Below, one piece after another: positions 1 through 7,177 of a stretch of DNA of 17,750 nucleotides; position 1 is the stretch's first letter, and every line of letters begins with the position of its first letter. Source of the stretch: Candidatus Saccharimonadota bacterium (GTDB lineage: Bacteria > Patescibacteriota > Saccharimonadia > Saccharimonadales > SLHW01). The stretch covers positions 1 through 17,750 of the forward strand of contig SLHW01000016.1 of NCBI GenBank assembly GCA_007135955.1. The letters run 5' to 3'. Position numbers and translations under genes: made by a program. The notes beneath the pieces are model-generated. The model had not been told where the DNA came from. It saw nothing but the letters and a program-made list of their open reading frames with translations, and searched no databases.

Positions 1-275
1 CAACGTCGCACAATTTTGATTTTAATCAGGTAAGAATCAAAAAAATGAAGAGTCGCTGGGGCAGCTGCAGCAGCAATAAAGATATTTCACTAAACATTTA
101 TCTAATGCAGCTCGATGACGAGTTAATCGATTATGTGCTACTACATGAGCTCGTCCACACGCGTATCCAAGCTCACGGAAAAGCATTCTGGGAAGAGTTA
201 GCCTTGTACGTTCCAGGCCTGCAGGTTATTCGGCAACGAATGCGCACAGAAGAGCCACGCATAATCCCTCGATAA
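1..275 (+). CDS. YgjP-type (DUF45) zinc metallopeptidase, 3' part
   Basis: The reading frame is open from base 3, so the 5' end lies outside the window. The visible part begins with a KSRWGSCSS segment, the signature that precedes the active site in YgjP/DUF45 (SprT-like) M48-clan proteins. The zinc-site motif HELVH follows, with a third histidine six residues on in the AHGKAFW segment. This HExxH-x5-H arrangement is expected for the family. The protein ends shortly after, as family members do, with a basic tail. No signal peptide can be judged because the N-terminus is missing. Family members are presumed cytoplasmic metal-dependent proteases and their substrate is unknown. The ATG at position 45 is internal to the family domain and is not the true start. 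The histidine kinase follows after 32 bases on the same strand. Confidence 0.85.
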   Translation, partial: TSHNFDFNQVRIKKMKSRWGSCSSNKDISLNIYLMQLDDELIDYVLLHELVHTRIQAHGKAFWEELALYVPGLQVIRQRMRTEEPRIIPR

Positions 276-307
276 ATATCTAGTTATGTGCAAAAATAAA
301 ACCAGCT

Positions 308-1495
308 ATGTTTTCATTATCAAAAAAACCGATTCCTGACAAACAATTCAATCGTAACAATAACGAAAGCGAAAATACTTCCCCTGATGAAGCAGATATT
401 GAACGCGAGCGACTGAGTAGTTTAATCAACAGCATGGGAGATGGAGTTATTGCGATTGACTCTAATGGCAAGGTCGTCATGACAAATGGCGCAGCCCTAA
501 ACATTCTCGACAGTAACGTGTCAATAACCGGTAAATCAATTTATCGAATTCTTCATCTTATCGATAAGACTAACAGCAAGATAAATCTCCAGGCAATAAT
601 ACAAGACATCAAATCGAATTATGCTACGCGAGATTGGCGAATAAGCTATGAAGATGGCAGTACAATAAATTTATATGTGAGCATCGCACAAGTTCGCCTA
701 GGCTATGGCAAGGCGGGCATGCACGGTCACGTTATTCTACTCAGAGACATTACACGGGAAAAGTCCTTAGAAGAAGAGCGCGATGAATTTATCAGCGTTA
801 TCAGTCACGAACTTAGAACTCCGATTGCGATTTCTGAAGGAAATATATCTAATGCAGTATTCTTGTTTGAGAAGTCTGGTATCGATGACCCTGTTGTCAA
901 AAGTGCCCTAGAGCAAGCTCACGAACAAATCACGTTTTTGTCTAGTATGATGAACGATCTAGCGACATTATCTCGTGCCGAAAGGGGCAAATTAACTGCT
1001 GAGCCAGAAGAAATCAATCCTGCCGGGCTAGTTGATCAACTGGTTAGTTCTTATCAAAAAGATGCGGCAGAAAAAGGACTCGAGATAAAAAGCGACGTTG
1101 AGTCAAACCTCGGCGTATTGCAATCAAGCAAGCTCTATGTGGAAGAGATTTTACAAAACCTTATCACCAACTCAATCAAATATACAGAAGCTGGCAACGT
1201 AACGATTGGTGCTCGCAGTAAAGACAACGGTGTTGAATTCTTCGTTCGTGATACAGGAATCGGCTTAAGTAAGCACGATAAAGAAAAGGTTTTTGATAAA
1301 TTCTTCAGAAGCGAAGATTATCGCACTCGCCAAAATAGCGGAACTGGCCTAGGCCTATATGTCACTATGAAGCTTGCTCGATTGCTCAAGGCAGAAATTG
1401 ACGTAGAGACCAAGCTGGATCATGGGTCGACATTTACAATCTATATACCGAATCTTGAGCAGAGCAGTCAACCCACTATTGAAAGTGACTCCTAG
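308..1495 (+). CDS. Soluble PAS-domain sensor histidine kinase
   Basis: A 395-residue kinase of two-component signalling. Residues 1-30 are polar and disordered-looking. A PAS-like domain spans about 35-150 (it includes the typical GVIAIDSNGKVVMTN segment). The HisKA helix follows, with the phosphoacceptor in SHELRTP (H167). The ATPase domain shows the N box (NLITNSIKY, N284/N288), G1 (DTGIGL, 315-320), F box (KVFDKFF, about 328-333) and G2 (GTGLGL, 345-350). All residues for autophosphorylation are present. I see no transmembrane segment or signal peptide, so it probably senses a cytoplasmic cue or a partner protein through PAS. No response regulator gene lies in the window. The start has no clear Shine-Dalgarno sequence, and only 32 bases separate it from the upstream peptidase, so co-transcription or a leaderless start are both possible. 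Function class is secure; the signal is unknown. Confidence 0.92.
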   Translation: MFSLSKKPIPDKQFNRNNNESENTSPDEADIERERLSSLINSMGDGVIAIDSNGKVVMTNGAALNILDSNVSITGKSIYRILHLIDKTNSKINLQAIIQDIKSNYATRDWRISYEDGSTINLYVSIAQVRLGYGKAGMHGHVILLRDITREKSLEEERDEFISVISHELRTPIAISEGNISNAVFLFEKSGIDDPVVKSALEQAHEQITFLSSMMNDLATLSRAERGKLTAEPEEINPAGLVDQLVSSYQKDAAEKGLEIKSDVESNLGVLQSSKLYVEEILQNLITNSIKYTEAGNVTIGARSKDNGVEFFVRDTGIGLSKHDKEKVFDKFFRSEDYRTRQNSGTGLGLYVTMKLARLLKAEIDVETKLDHGSTFTIYIPNLEQSSQPTIESDS

Positions 1496-2985
1496 AAGCC
1501 TTTAGTATCCTGCTGGCCGGACAGCACTGGCAAGCAGATGTTTCTGCCTTTCCAAATTACTGATCCGAATTCGTATTGAAGCATCGAATATATCGTCAGT
1601 GTCATCTCACTAAGAACAGCCAGTGGCAGATTTATGATTGCAACCAAGCTATTTGCCGGGTGGCTAATGGTCGTAATTATTAGATGACTCAGCGTCAAGA
1701 ATAAGACAGACAAACTAGACAAAAAAAGCAGTAGTTGATTGTCAAAAATAAGTGAGACAAACAACAAGAAAAAAGGCGAAACAAACAACAGGGCGAGAAG
1801 CAAAACATACAATAAAACCGATTCGATACGACTACGAAACTGCGGGTATCTCACACGATATGCAGTGTGCATCTGGTGTCTTGGCTGTTTGGTAGTACGT
1901 AGATCGAGCTCTTCGCTAGCTCGAATAAAACTATAGCGATCATGTTTTACGCATTCGCGTGCGAAGTATCGTTCTGGAATAACTGATTTTTTAACGGCAT
2001 GAAAACTACCAAGCTTTTGCAAAACTTTTTTTTGAATCACCCAACAAGTGCTCAGCACTGCTGGGCGGTTTAGTAACTTACGAGGGAGAGCTAACTCCCA
2101 CCAATAGCGCATCGGCTGAACAAGACCTGACAGTAAGTTAGATTGATAACGGATTGGTAAAACGCTAATCATGCGCTTCTGTTTTAACTTCATGTGGGTT
2201 ATAAGTTTTCGTAAATAGGTAGGAGACATACGAACATCTACCCCGATAAATACGATGATACTTCCAGTAGCCTCATCTGCGAGTTGTTGATAGGCATGGT
2301 TTTTTGCCAGCCAATTTTCTGGCGATGGTGTCCCTTGCAAAAAGCGTACCCCCGCATGAGCATGCTGCTTGATAACCTCTGGTGGCTTTTTACCCTGAGA
2401 ACAGTCATCGAGAACCAAAACTTCCAGTTTGGGATAGTCACTACTGAGAACCGTGTCGATGCATTCTTTTAAGTCATCGGTTTCATTTCTTGCTGGTATA
2501 GCGACTGTGACGGTTGGTAGTTCGCTATCTGAAAGATGCGCTGAATCTTCGTGATACTTGGTCTGAACAACGGAGTTAACGACAAATGCAAATATTGTCA
2601 TAGCAAAAACTGCTTGGATAACAGCTGTTAGCTCAAGAACGAAAGGAGCAATATCACCATTGAAAAAACTAATGACTAGCACGAATATCAGCAGAGAGCT
2701 ATCAAGCGCCAAGATACTACGTTTTGTTGATTGAGCTAAGTGATTAGTATGCAAGCGATTTGCTATAGCTCGAGCAAACACAATGAAACGAAACAAGATA
2801 ATAAGTCCAACCAGCAAAACTAAGGTGAAATCTAGGTAACCAGCCGCAAAGCTAGCAGCCACTATACTAAAGGTGGTAGAAATAATGATAATCGGCAAGC
2901 GAAATTGCCAAAAAATCTTGATAAACAATAGGCTATCAAATACAACACTAAGTAATACGAGCCCGATAAGCATATCCATTATCAC
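1492..2985 (-). CDS. Membrane-anchored family 2 glycosyltransferase
   Basis: A protein of 497 residues (GTG start; an ATG two codons later is an alternative). The N-terminal 140 residues hold about four hydrophobic membrane segments. A GT-A domain follows: VTVAIPARNE (159-168), LVLDDCS (190-196) and the segment around D250 (FIGVDVR), where GT2 enzymes carry the metal-binding DxD. Here the motif reads V-D-V, so only one aspartate is kept. The C-terminus has about three more membrane segments and ends in a WKGR motif shared with CrtQ-like glycosyltransferases. The layout suggests a cytosolic catalytic domain that adds a sugar to a lipid or carotenoid-like carrier or to a cell-envelope glycan; the substrate cannot be read from sequence. 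It converges on the histidine kinase, and the two stop codons share bases in a CTAG. It is divergent from secE. Confidence 0.85.
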   Translation of the reverse strand: MIMDMLIGLVLLSVVFDSLLFIKIFWQFRLPIIIISTTFSIVAASFAAGYLDFTLVLLVGLIILFRFIVFARAIANRLHTNHLAQSTKRSILALDSSLLIFVLVISFFNGDIAPFVLELTAVIQAVFAMTIFAFVVNSVVQTKYHEDSAHLSDSELPTVTVAIPARNETDDLKECIDTVLSSDYPKLEVLVLDDCSQGKKPPEVIKQHAHAGVRFLQGTPSPENWLAKNHAYQQLADEATGSIIVFIGVDVRMSPTYLRKLITHMKLKQKRMISVLPIRYQSNLLSGLVQPMRYWWELALPRKLLNRPAVLSTCWVIQKKVLQKLGSFHAVKKSVIPERYFARECVKHDRYSFIRASEELDLRTTKQPRHQMHTAYRVRYPQFRSRIESVLLYVLLLALLFVSPFFLLFVSLIFDNQLLLFLSSLSVLFLTLSHLIITTISHPANSLVAIINLPLAVLSEMTLTIYSMLQYEFGSVIWKGRNICLPVLSGQQDTKGF

Positions 2986-3020
2986 TATTGTACCCCAATA
3001 AACCGTAATTCTAAATTGTA

Positions 3021-3050
3021 TTGACGGGGCGCTGTCAACTGTAGTATGCT
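3021..3050 (+). promoter_or_regulatory. Promoter P1 of the secE-nusG-rplK-rplA operon
   Basis: TTGACG at 3021-3026 and TATGCT at 3045-3050 with an 18-base spacer, upstream of secE on the same strand. Five of six bases match in the -35 and four of six in the -10. Confidence 0.65.
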
Positions 3051-3079
3051 TGACTTGTTAGGAAGTCTACGCATATAAG
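3050..3079 (+). promoter_or_regulatory. Promoter P2 of the secE operon (tandem)
   Basis: TTGACT at 3050-3055 and TATAAG at 3074-3079, again with an 18-base spacer. It begins on the last base of the P1 -10 box, so the two would be tandem promoters. Transcripts from P2 would have a leader of about 40 bases, which includes a GGCTTT/GAAGCC hairpin at 3083-3106. Confidence 0.6.
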
Positions 3080-3126
3080 CTAGGCTTTTTTAAATTGGCG
3101 GAAGCCGAAGTGAGGTCATAGACAAA

Positions 3127-3531
3127 GTGGCAGATAAGAAAAAGCGTCGTGTCGTAAAAAAATCCGAGACAGTTCGGCAAAAAACTGAACGACAGACTAA
3201 CGAGAACAATAAAGAACCAAGACGAATCGCAAAAGCAGCGTCAAAAGTAGGCGAGACCAAAACAAAGCTCGGTGCTACTGGGCGAAAAGAATACTACCTG
3301 CCTCTACCAGATACCAAGCTTGGTAAATGGCTAAACAAACCTCGTTCGATTGTCCCTAGATTTCTCAGGAACTCATGGCAAGAACTTCAAGGCGTAACGT
3401 GGCCAGATCGATCCGAGACATTTCGTCTGACCGTCGCCGTACTATTGTTTGCAATATTCTTTGGCAGTATGATTGCCGGTATTGACTACGTATTAGATAA
3501 TGTATTTAGAAGGGTTATTTTAGGATTATGA
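3127..3531 (+). CDS. secE: Preprotein translocase subunit SecE
   Basis: SecE is the small clamp subunit of the SecYEG protein-conducting channel. The protein has 134 residues. The first 75 or so are a very basic, polar extension with many K, R, T and E residues. The SecE core follows: an amphipathic segment FLRNSWQELQGVTWPDRSE (about 89-107), which carries the family hallmark E-L-x-x-V-x-W-P, then one membrane helix (about 108-128). The start is GTG at 3127 with a GAGG element at 3112-3115. It ends in ATGA, overlapping the nusG start by four bases, so translation of the two is probably coupled. SecE followed by NusG, L11 and L1 is the classic bacterial order, and it confirms the identification despite the short conserved part. 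Confidence 0.95.
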   Translation: MADKKKRRVVKKSETVRQKTERQTNENNKEPRRIAKAASKVGETKTKLGATGRKEYYLPLPDTKLGKWLNKPRSIVPRFLRNSWQELQGVTWPDRSETFRLTVAVLLFAIFFGSMIAGIDYVLDNVFRRVILGL

Positions 3532-4070
3532 GTAAGCGCTACGATTCACAAAAATTATGGTATGCCATTCACACCTATAGCGGCTACGAAGAAAAGGTTG
3601 GCGAAAGCATACGTCAACGAGCCGATAGTCTTGAGATGAAAGACAAGATATTTCAAGTACTAGTACCAAAAGAAAAAATGATCGAAGTCAAAAACGGCAA
3701 ACGCAAAGTTGTTGAGAAGAAAATATTCCAAGGCTACGTAATCGTCGAGATGAAGCTGAGCGAAGATGCTTGGTATATCGTACGAAATACGCCGAATGTG
3801 ACTGGTTTTGTCGGGTCAGGTACTGATCCAACGCCACTCGAGCAAGAAGAAGTCGACAAGATCTTAAAGCGCATGGGGCAAGAAGAGCCTAAGTATAAGA
3901 TGAACTTCAGCGTTGGCGAAGTAGTCAATATCATCGATGGCCCATTCAAGGACACCGACGGCACAATCAATGAGGTTGACGAAACTAAAGGTAAGCTTAA
4001 GGTTCTGGTCAATATGTTTGGACGAGAAACACCGGTTGAGCTTGACTCATTACAGGTAAAAAAGGTATAG
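3528..4070 (+). CDS. nusG: Transcription termination/antitermination factor NusG
   Basis: NusG binds RNA polymerase, modulates pausing and Rho action, and links transcription to translation. At 180 residues it has the usual bacterial length. The N-terminal NGN domain (about 10-115) starts with LWYAIHTYSGYEEKV and includes KIFQGYVIVEM and the NVTGFVG segment. The C-terminal KOW domain (about 127-180) reads VGEVVNIIDGPFKDTDGTI and ends in SLQVKKV. The start ATG lies in the ATGA overlap with the secE stop, so it is probably translated by coupling. An AGGA stretch just upstream within secE could also serve as a ribosome binding site. Nothing unusual is seen. Confidence 0.97.
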   Translation: MSKRYDSQKLWYAIHTYSGYEEKVGESIRQRADSLEMKDKIFQVLVPKEKMIEVKNGKRKVVEKKIFQGYVIVEMKLSEDAWYIVRNTPNVTGFVGSGTDPTPLEQEEVDKILKRMGQEEPKYKMNFSVGEVVNIIDGPFKDTDGTINEVDETKGKLKVLVNMFGRETPVELDSLQVKKV

Positions 4071-4084
4071 TAGCGCGGTTACGC

Positions 4085-4097
4085 ACTCCAAAGGAGT
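4085..4097 (+). promoter_or_regulatory. Small hairpin holding the rplK ribosome binding site
   Basis: ACTCC (4085-4089), loop AAA, GGAGT (4093-4097) form a perfect 5-bp hairpin. Its right arm is the Shine-Dalgarno core of rplK (AAAGGAG 4090-4096, ATG 4108). The hairpin could dampen L11 initiation, or could simply be chance. Confidence 0.35.
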
Positions 4098-4107
4098 TAC
4101 ATTAATT

Positions 4108-4536
4108 ATGGCAAAAAAAATTAAAGCAAATCTAAAGATGAAATTACGTGGCGGACAAGCGAGTGCAGCACCACCAGTAGGATCAACACTCGGTCAGTAC
4201 GGTGTTAATATGATGGATTTTGTTACCCCATTTAACGACGAGACCAAAGATCGTATGGGCGAAGAAATGACTGTGCATATAGCAATCTATGATGATCGCA
4301 CGATGTCATGGCGAATCGTTGGCAAACCAACCGACCTCTTGATTCTTGAAGCTATTGGCGAGAGCAAGGGCTCAGGTGTTCCTAATAAAGAAAAGCTGAA
4401 GAAAAAACTATCCCAGGCGAAGCTACAAGAGATTGCCGAGAAAAAAGCAGTTGATATGAACACCGACAATGTTGACTCAGTCAAGAAGATGGTCGCTGGC
4501 ACCGCTCGCTCCATGGGCGTCGAAGTAGAACAATAA
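4108..4536 (+). CDS. rplK: 50S ribosomal protein L11
   Basis: L11 (uL11) binds the GTPase-associated region of 23S rRNA together with L10, and contacts translation factors. The protein has 142 residues, the normal length. The N-terminal domain shows KLRGGQASAAPPVGSTLGQYGVN, the L11 signature with the conserved prolines. The C-terminal RNA-binding domain includes KPTDLLILEAIGESKGSG and ends in VKKMVAGTARSMGVEVE, matching the family's closing G-T-A-R-S-M-G-x-x-V/I. A strong AAAGGAG lies at 4090-4096, eleven bases before the ATG. It sits between nusG and rplA in one operon. Confidence 0.97.
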   Translation: MAKKIKANLKMKLRGGQASAAPPVGSTLGQYGVNMMDFVTPFNDETKDRMGEEMTVHIAIYDDRTMSWRIVGKPTDLLILEAIGESKGSGVPNKEKLKKKLSQAKLQEIAEKKAVDMNTDNVDSVKKMVAGTARSMGVEVEQ

Positions 4537-4542
4537 TAAATC

Positions 4543-4572
4543 TGTGGGAGGCGAAAAGCCGATTGCACCACA
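4543..4572 (+). promoter_or_regulatory. Ribosomal protein L1-binding mRNA site (23S rRNA mimic)
   Basis: The outer stem TGTGG (4543-4547)/CCACA (4568-4572) and upper stem GGC (4550-4552)/GCC (4558-4560) with loop GAAAA are joined by an asymmetric internal loop: GA on the 5' side and GATTGCA on the 3' side. The string GTGGGAGGC is the same as in E. coli 23S rRNA at the L1 stalk, where the partner strand also begins GCCGA and ends ACCAC (recalled, not searched). L1 is known to repress its own mRNA by binding such mimics. The 3' edge touches the rplA Shine-Dalgarno sequence (4572-4578), so bound L1 should block initiation on rplA. Confidence 0.8.
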
Positions 4573-4585
4573 AAGGAGAAAGACA

Positions 4586-5575
4586 ATGGCAAAGAAAAAA
4601 GCCGAATTATTAGAAGAGGCAAAAGCACTAAACCTCGATGTTACTGAAAAAAATACTATTACTGAAATCAATTCTGCAATTAATAACGCTAGTAGCCAGA
4701 ACGACTACCCTGAGGCAACCACAGAGTCCAGTGACAAGGAAGTAGCCACAGCAAAAGCTGGTAAACGTAGCGCCAAAGCTCTACGCGAAAAAGAAGAGCT
4801 AGCTGAAAAAGAAGCTCGCAAAGCTTCAGCAGAAGATGCCGACAGCAAGCCAAAGCAACCGCAAAATCCAACTCGCACTCGACTAGAAAGACGTTCGAAA
4901 AAATACCGAGAAGCAGCTGAAAAAATTGATAAAACCAAGCTATACAGTCTCAATGAAGCGATTGACCTAGCTATCTCTACTAGTCCGGTTACTTTCGATG
5001 CAACCGTCGAACTGCACGCTCGGCTTAACGTTGACCCAAAGCAAGCAGATCAAAACATTCGAGACTCTGTCGTCTTGCCAGCTGGCACCGGCAAATCACT
5101 AAGAGTTGCTGTCTTTGCTGATGACACAGAAGCCGCAAAGGCTAAAAAAGCGGGGGCTGACATAGCTGAAAGTGATAGCTTCTTAGACAAGCTCGCAAAA
5201 AACGAACTAAACTTTGATGTGCTTATTGCTACTCCAGAGATGATGCCGAAACTTGGTAAATACGCTAAAGTTCTCGGGCCGAAAGGACTCATGCCAAATC
5301 CAAAGAGTGGGACAGTCACCAAAGACCCTGTCAAGGCAGTCGAAGACGCTCGAAAAGGCAAGACCGAATACCGCGTTGATGAAACTGGCATCGTCCACTT
5401 ATCAGTAGGCAAGGTGAGTTTTGGCAAAGCTAAATTACAATCAAACCTACTCGAAGCACTAAAAAGCATTAAGTCCAACAAGCCATCTAGCATCAAAGGT
5501 GCTTTCGTAAAAAGCCTCTACCTTACCACTAGTATGGGGCCGAGCATTCAGCTACAAGCCTCTGAGCTTGCGTAA
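4586..5575 (+). CDS. rplA: 50S ribosomal protein L1 with N-terminal HeH/SAP-like extension
   Basis: L1 (uL1) forms the mobile stalk at the ribosome E site and is also a translational repressor. The ATG at 4586 is chosen because AAAGGAG (4572-4578) lies seven bases upstream. An upstream GTG at 4544 is in frame but falls inside the L1-binding hairpin. From 4586 the protein has 329 residues, about 100 more than usual. Residues 1-33 resemble a helix-extended loop-helix (HeH/Rho-N/SAP-like) nucleic-acid-binding fold. About 34-95 is a charged K/E/A-rich linker. The L1 domain runs from about 96 to the end and contains the signature LGPKGLMPNPKSGTVT. It is the last gene of the operon. The extension is unusual relative to model bacteria; whether it is general in this lineage I cannot tell. 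Confidence 0.95.
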   Translation: MAKKKAELLEEAKALNLDVTEKNTITEINSAINNASSQNDYPEATTESSDKEVATAKAGKRSAKALREKEELAEKEARKASAEDADSKPKQPQNPTRTRLERRSKKYREAAEKIDKTKLYSLNEAIDLAISTSPVTFDATVELHARLNVDPKQADQNIRDSVVLPAGTGKSLRVAVFADDTEAAKAKKAGADIAESDSFLDKLAKNELNFDVLIATPEMMPKLGKYAKVLGPKGLMPNPKSGTVTKDPVKAVEDARKGKTEYRVDETGIVHLSVGKVSFGKAKLQSNLLEALKSIKSNKPSSIKGAFVKSLYLTTSMGPSIQLQASELA

Positions 5576-5601
5576 CTTAGCCTAGAGTTTGTCCGGCAGT
5601 C

Positions 5602-5611
5602 TTGCTACAAT
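5602..5611 (+). promoter_or_regulatory. Extended -10 promoter giving a leaderless mRNA
   Basis: TTGCTACAAT: an extended -10 (TGC + TACAAT at 5606-5611). No good -35 is seen. Transcription would start near 5618, the A of the ATG itself, and no Shine-Dalgarno sequence fits between. The same eleven bases TTGCTACAATA stand in front of dnaX at 13651-13661. Confidence 0.6.
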
Positions 5612-5617
5612 AAGCTT

Positions 5618-6379
5618 ATGATATTACTGGGCATGACTGGTCCGATTGGTCATGGCAAGACAACCTTTGCCAATGCAATTATGGAACTCGAGCCACATAC
5701 GATCCACCTGGAGTCCAGTTTAGTAATTGCAAGGGTTGCAAATGGCTTGCACGCTTCGTTGAGGCAAATTCCTGATGCTCACAACATTGATTCGCTCAAT
5801 TCGTGGCTGCACGGGCTTCCCGATATTTTACGAGAGACAGTGCATGCTGAGACTACTTATGAGCAAATCAAGCTCGACCCATTAAAGATTCAGCAGCACC
5901 CGATAGAATACCAAAAGCTTATCATGCATGTAGAGAACCTTAGAAGAGACCCCGGACTAGCAAAACAAGCAATCACCATAGAAAACAAAGAAACATACCG
6001 CCCATTACTACAATGGCTCGGTGGCTACCTAGCTAAAAAAGTAGATCCGGAAATATGGTTTAGAGAAATAGTCCGGATGGTCCATGATGCAGCTACGACC
6101 GGCTGTAAGATCTGTATTGTTGGTGGACTGCGCTTCCCGAGTGACGCTCAAGCAATTCGAGAAGCCGGTGGCAAGATAATCAAAGTGTACCGGCCAGGCT
6201 ACCTGCAAAACGATATGCTTGATCCTACTGAACGGGAGCGCGACAACATCAAGGTTGATACTACCGTTATGAGCAATGGAACCGTGGAAAATGTAAAACA
6301 GTGCGCTAAGCAAATTATCGAAGATATCACTAACGAAAAGTTAGATGTGCTATACCAAACCTCAAAGCCTTCTCGCTAA
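5618..6379 (+). CDS. Deoxynucleoside monophosphate kinase-like P-loop protein
   Basis: A protein of 253 residues. It opens with a P-loop, GMTGPIGHGKTT (5-16), typical of nucleotide kinases. The middle and C-terminal parts match the layout of phage and bacterial dNMP kinases (T4 gene 1 type): RPLLQWLG (128-135), DPEIWFREI (143-151) and LRFPSDAQAIREAGG (171-185). The last corresponds to the family's D-V-R-F-P-N-E segment, but the leading D-V is replaced by G-L. Such enzymes phosphorylate dTMP, dGMP or a modified dCMP with ATP. The next genes make dUTP/dUMP and dTMP/dTDP, which supports a role in deoxynucleotide supply, but the substrate is inferred only. The ATG at 5618 follows an extended -10 box directly, so the message is probably leaderless. 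It has its own promoter, separate from the ribosomal operon. Confidence 0.7.
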   Translation: MILLGMTGPIGHGKTTFANAIMELEPHTIHLESSLVIARVANGLHASLRQIPDAHNIDSLNSWLHGLPDILRETVHAETTYEQIKLDPLKIQQHPIEYQKLIMHVENLRRDPGLAKQAITIENKETYRPLLQWLGGYLAKKVDPEIWFREIVRMVHDAATTGCKICIVGGLRFPSDAQAIREAGGKIIKVYRPGYLQNDMLDPTERERDNIKVDTTVMSNGTVENVKQCAKQIIEDITNEKLDVLYQTSKPSR

Positions 6380-6397
6380 TGTCTAGCGTGCTTATGC

Positions 6398-6427
6398 TTG
6401 CATACAGATAAAGTATCAACGTACACT
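6398..6427 (+). promoter_or_regulatory. Promoter of dcd and the tmk-thyX gene
   Basis: TTGCAT (6398-6403), 18-base spacer, TACACT (6422-6427). The start would be near 6434, leaving a leader of about 24 bases with GGGGGA (6445-6450) before the GTG start of dcd. Confidence 0.5.
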
Positions 6428-6457
6428 TGAAGTAAACGAATATTGGGGGAAACGTAC

Positions 6458-7171
6458 GTGAGTGATGCACTAGAATCAGGTGTTTATAGCAACCGACAGA
6501 TAAGAGACGCAATAATTAAAGGCCATATCGTCTTTCACCCCTACATTGACGAACACATTGCTGGAAGTAGCATCGATGTAACGCTTGGGTATTGGTACTA
6601 TCGCACCGAACGAAAAAGCAATGTAGGGTTTTATAATCCTTTTTGCGAATCCGACGTAGGGCGTTATTTTGATGGGCCACATCATGCAGAAATACATGAA
6701 ATATGGGCTGAAGAAAATGGACGCAAGCTTTTTGACGGGATACCACCAGATCATCCAATAATTATTATCCGCCCAGGAGAGAGAATCTTGGCGCATACAC
6801 ATGAATTTATCGGCATAAAAGCCCCGGGCACCAGTACAATGCAAGCCAGAAGCACATGGGGACGCAATGGTGTTGCAGTCTGCTTAGATGCTGGTTGGGG
6901 TGACCCCGGCTATATTAATCGCTGGACGATGGAAATCTACAACATGAACCAGCACGAAAGCGTTGTGCTACCAGTTGGCGAACGGATCGCTCAACTCGTC
7001 TTTTATCATACTGGGCCCGTTGACGGCGAATACCGCAGTATCAGTGGCAAATATCAAACCTCAACCAGTGAGGACGTAAAAGAAATAGTTACAAATTGGC
7101 GACCAGAACAAATGCTACCACGTGCTTACAAAGATGATCGCCGGAAACCACTAAACATAAAGGACTACTGA
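6458..7171 (+). CDS. dcd: dCTP deaminase (Dcd/dUTPase family)
   Basis: This enzyme converts dCTP to dUTP, or directly to dUMP in bifunctional members, and so feeds thymidylate synthesis. The start is GTG at 6458, with GGGGGA seven bases upstream; an in-frame TTG at 6443 lies inside that ribosome binding site and is rejected. The product has 237 residues, longer than E. coli Dcd (193). Numbered from this start, it shows GSSIDVTLG (36-44), the substrate loop QARSTWGRNG (S132, R136) and WTMEIYN with the catalytic glutamate E159. VGERIAQLVFY and SGKYQ follow. All catalytic positions known from E. coli Dcd (S111, R115, E138) have counterparts. An insertion around 55-95 accounts for much of the extra length. 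Whether it also has dUTPase activity cannot be read. No separate dUTPase gene lies in the window. The next gene starts seven bases downstream. Confidence 0.9.
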   Translation: MSDALESGVYSNRQIRDAIIKGHIVFHPYIDEHIAGSSIDVTLGYWYYRTERKSNVGFYNPFCESDVGRYFDGPHHAEIHEIWAEENGRKLFDGIPPDHPIIIIRPGERILAHTHEFIGIKAPGTSTMQARSTWGRNGVAVCLDAGWGDPGYINRWTMEIYNMNQHESVVLPVGERIAQLVFYHTGPVDGEYRSISGKYQTSTSEDVKEIVTNWRPEQMLPRAYKDDRRKPLNIKDY

Positions 7172-7177
7172 GCTATT

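Noticed and set aside
3083..3106. GGCTTT/GAAGCC hairpin in the secE leader as an attenuator or a remnant of tRNA-Trp (often next to secE)
   Set aside because: Only six pairs with a long loop and no T run after it. No tRNA arms are present.
4544..4585. Upstream GTG start that would lengthen L1 by 14 residues
   Set aside because: The codon lies inside the L1-binding hairpin and has no ribosome binding site. The ATG at 4586 has AAAGGAG at the ideal distance.
5050..5496. 148-codon antisense frame across rplA
   Set aside because: It mirrors the codon pattern of the strongly conserved L1 gene, has Ser/Phe-rich composition typical of antisense shadows and no ribosome binding site.
6443..6457. TTG start for dcd, five residues upstream
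   Set aside because: It overlaps the GGGGGA Shine-Dalgarno sequence that serves the GTG at 6458.
3127..7171. Recoded TGA (Gracilibacteria-type code)
   Set aside because: secE and dcd end at TGA in positions that match family lengths and the next gene's start. No core gene reads through TGA.
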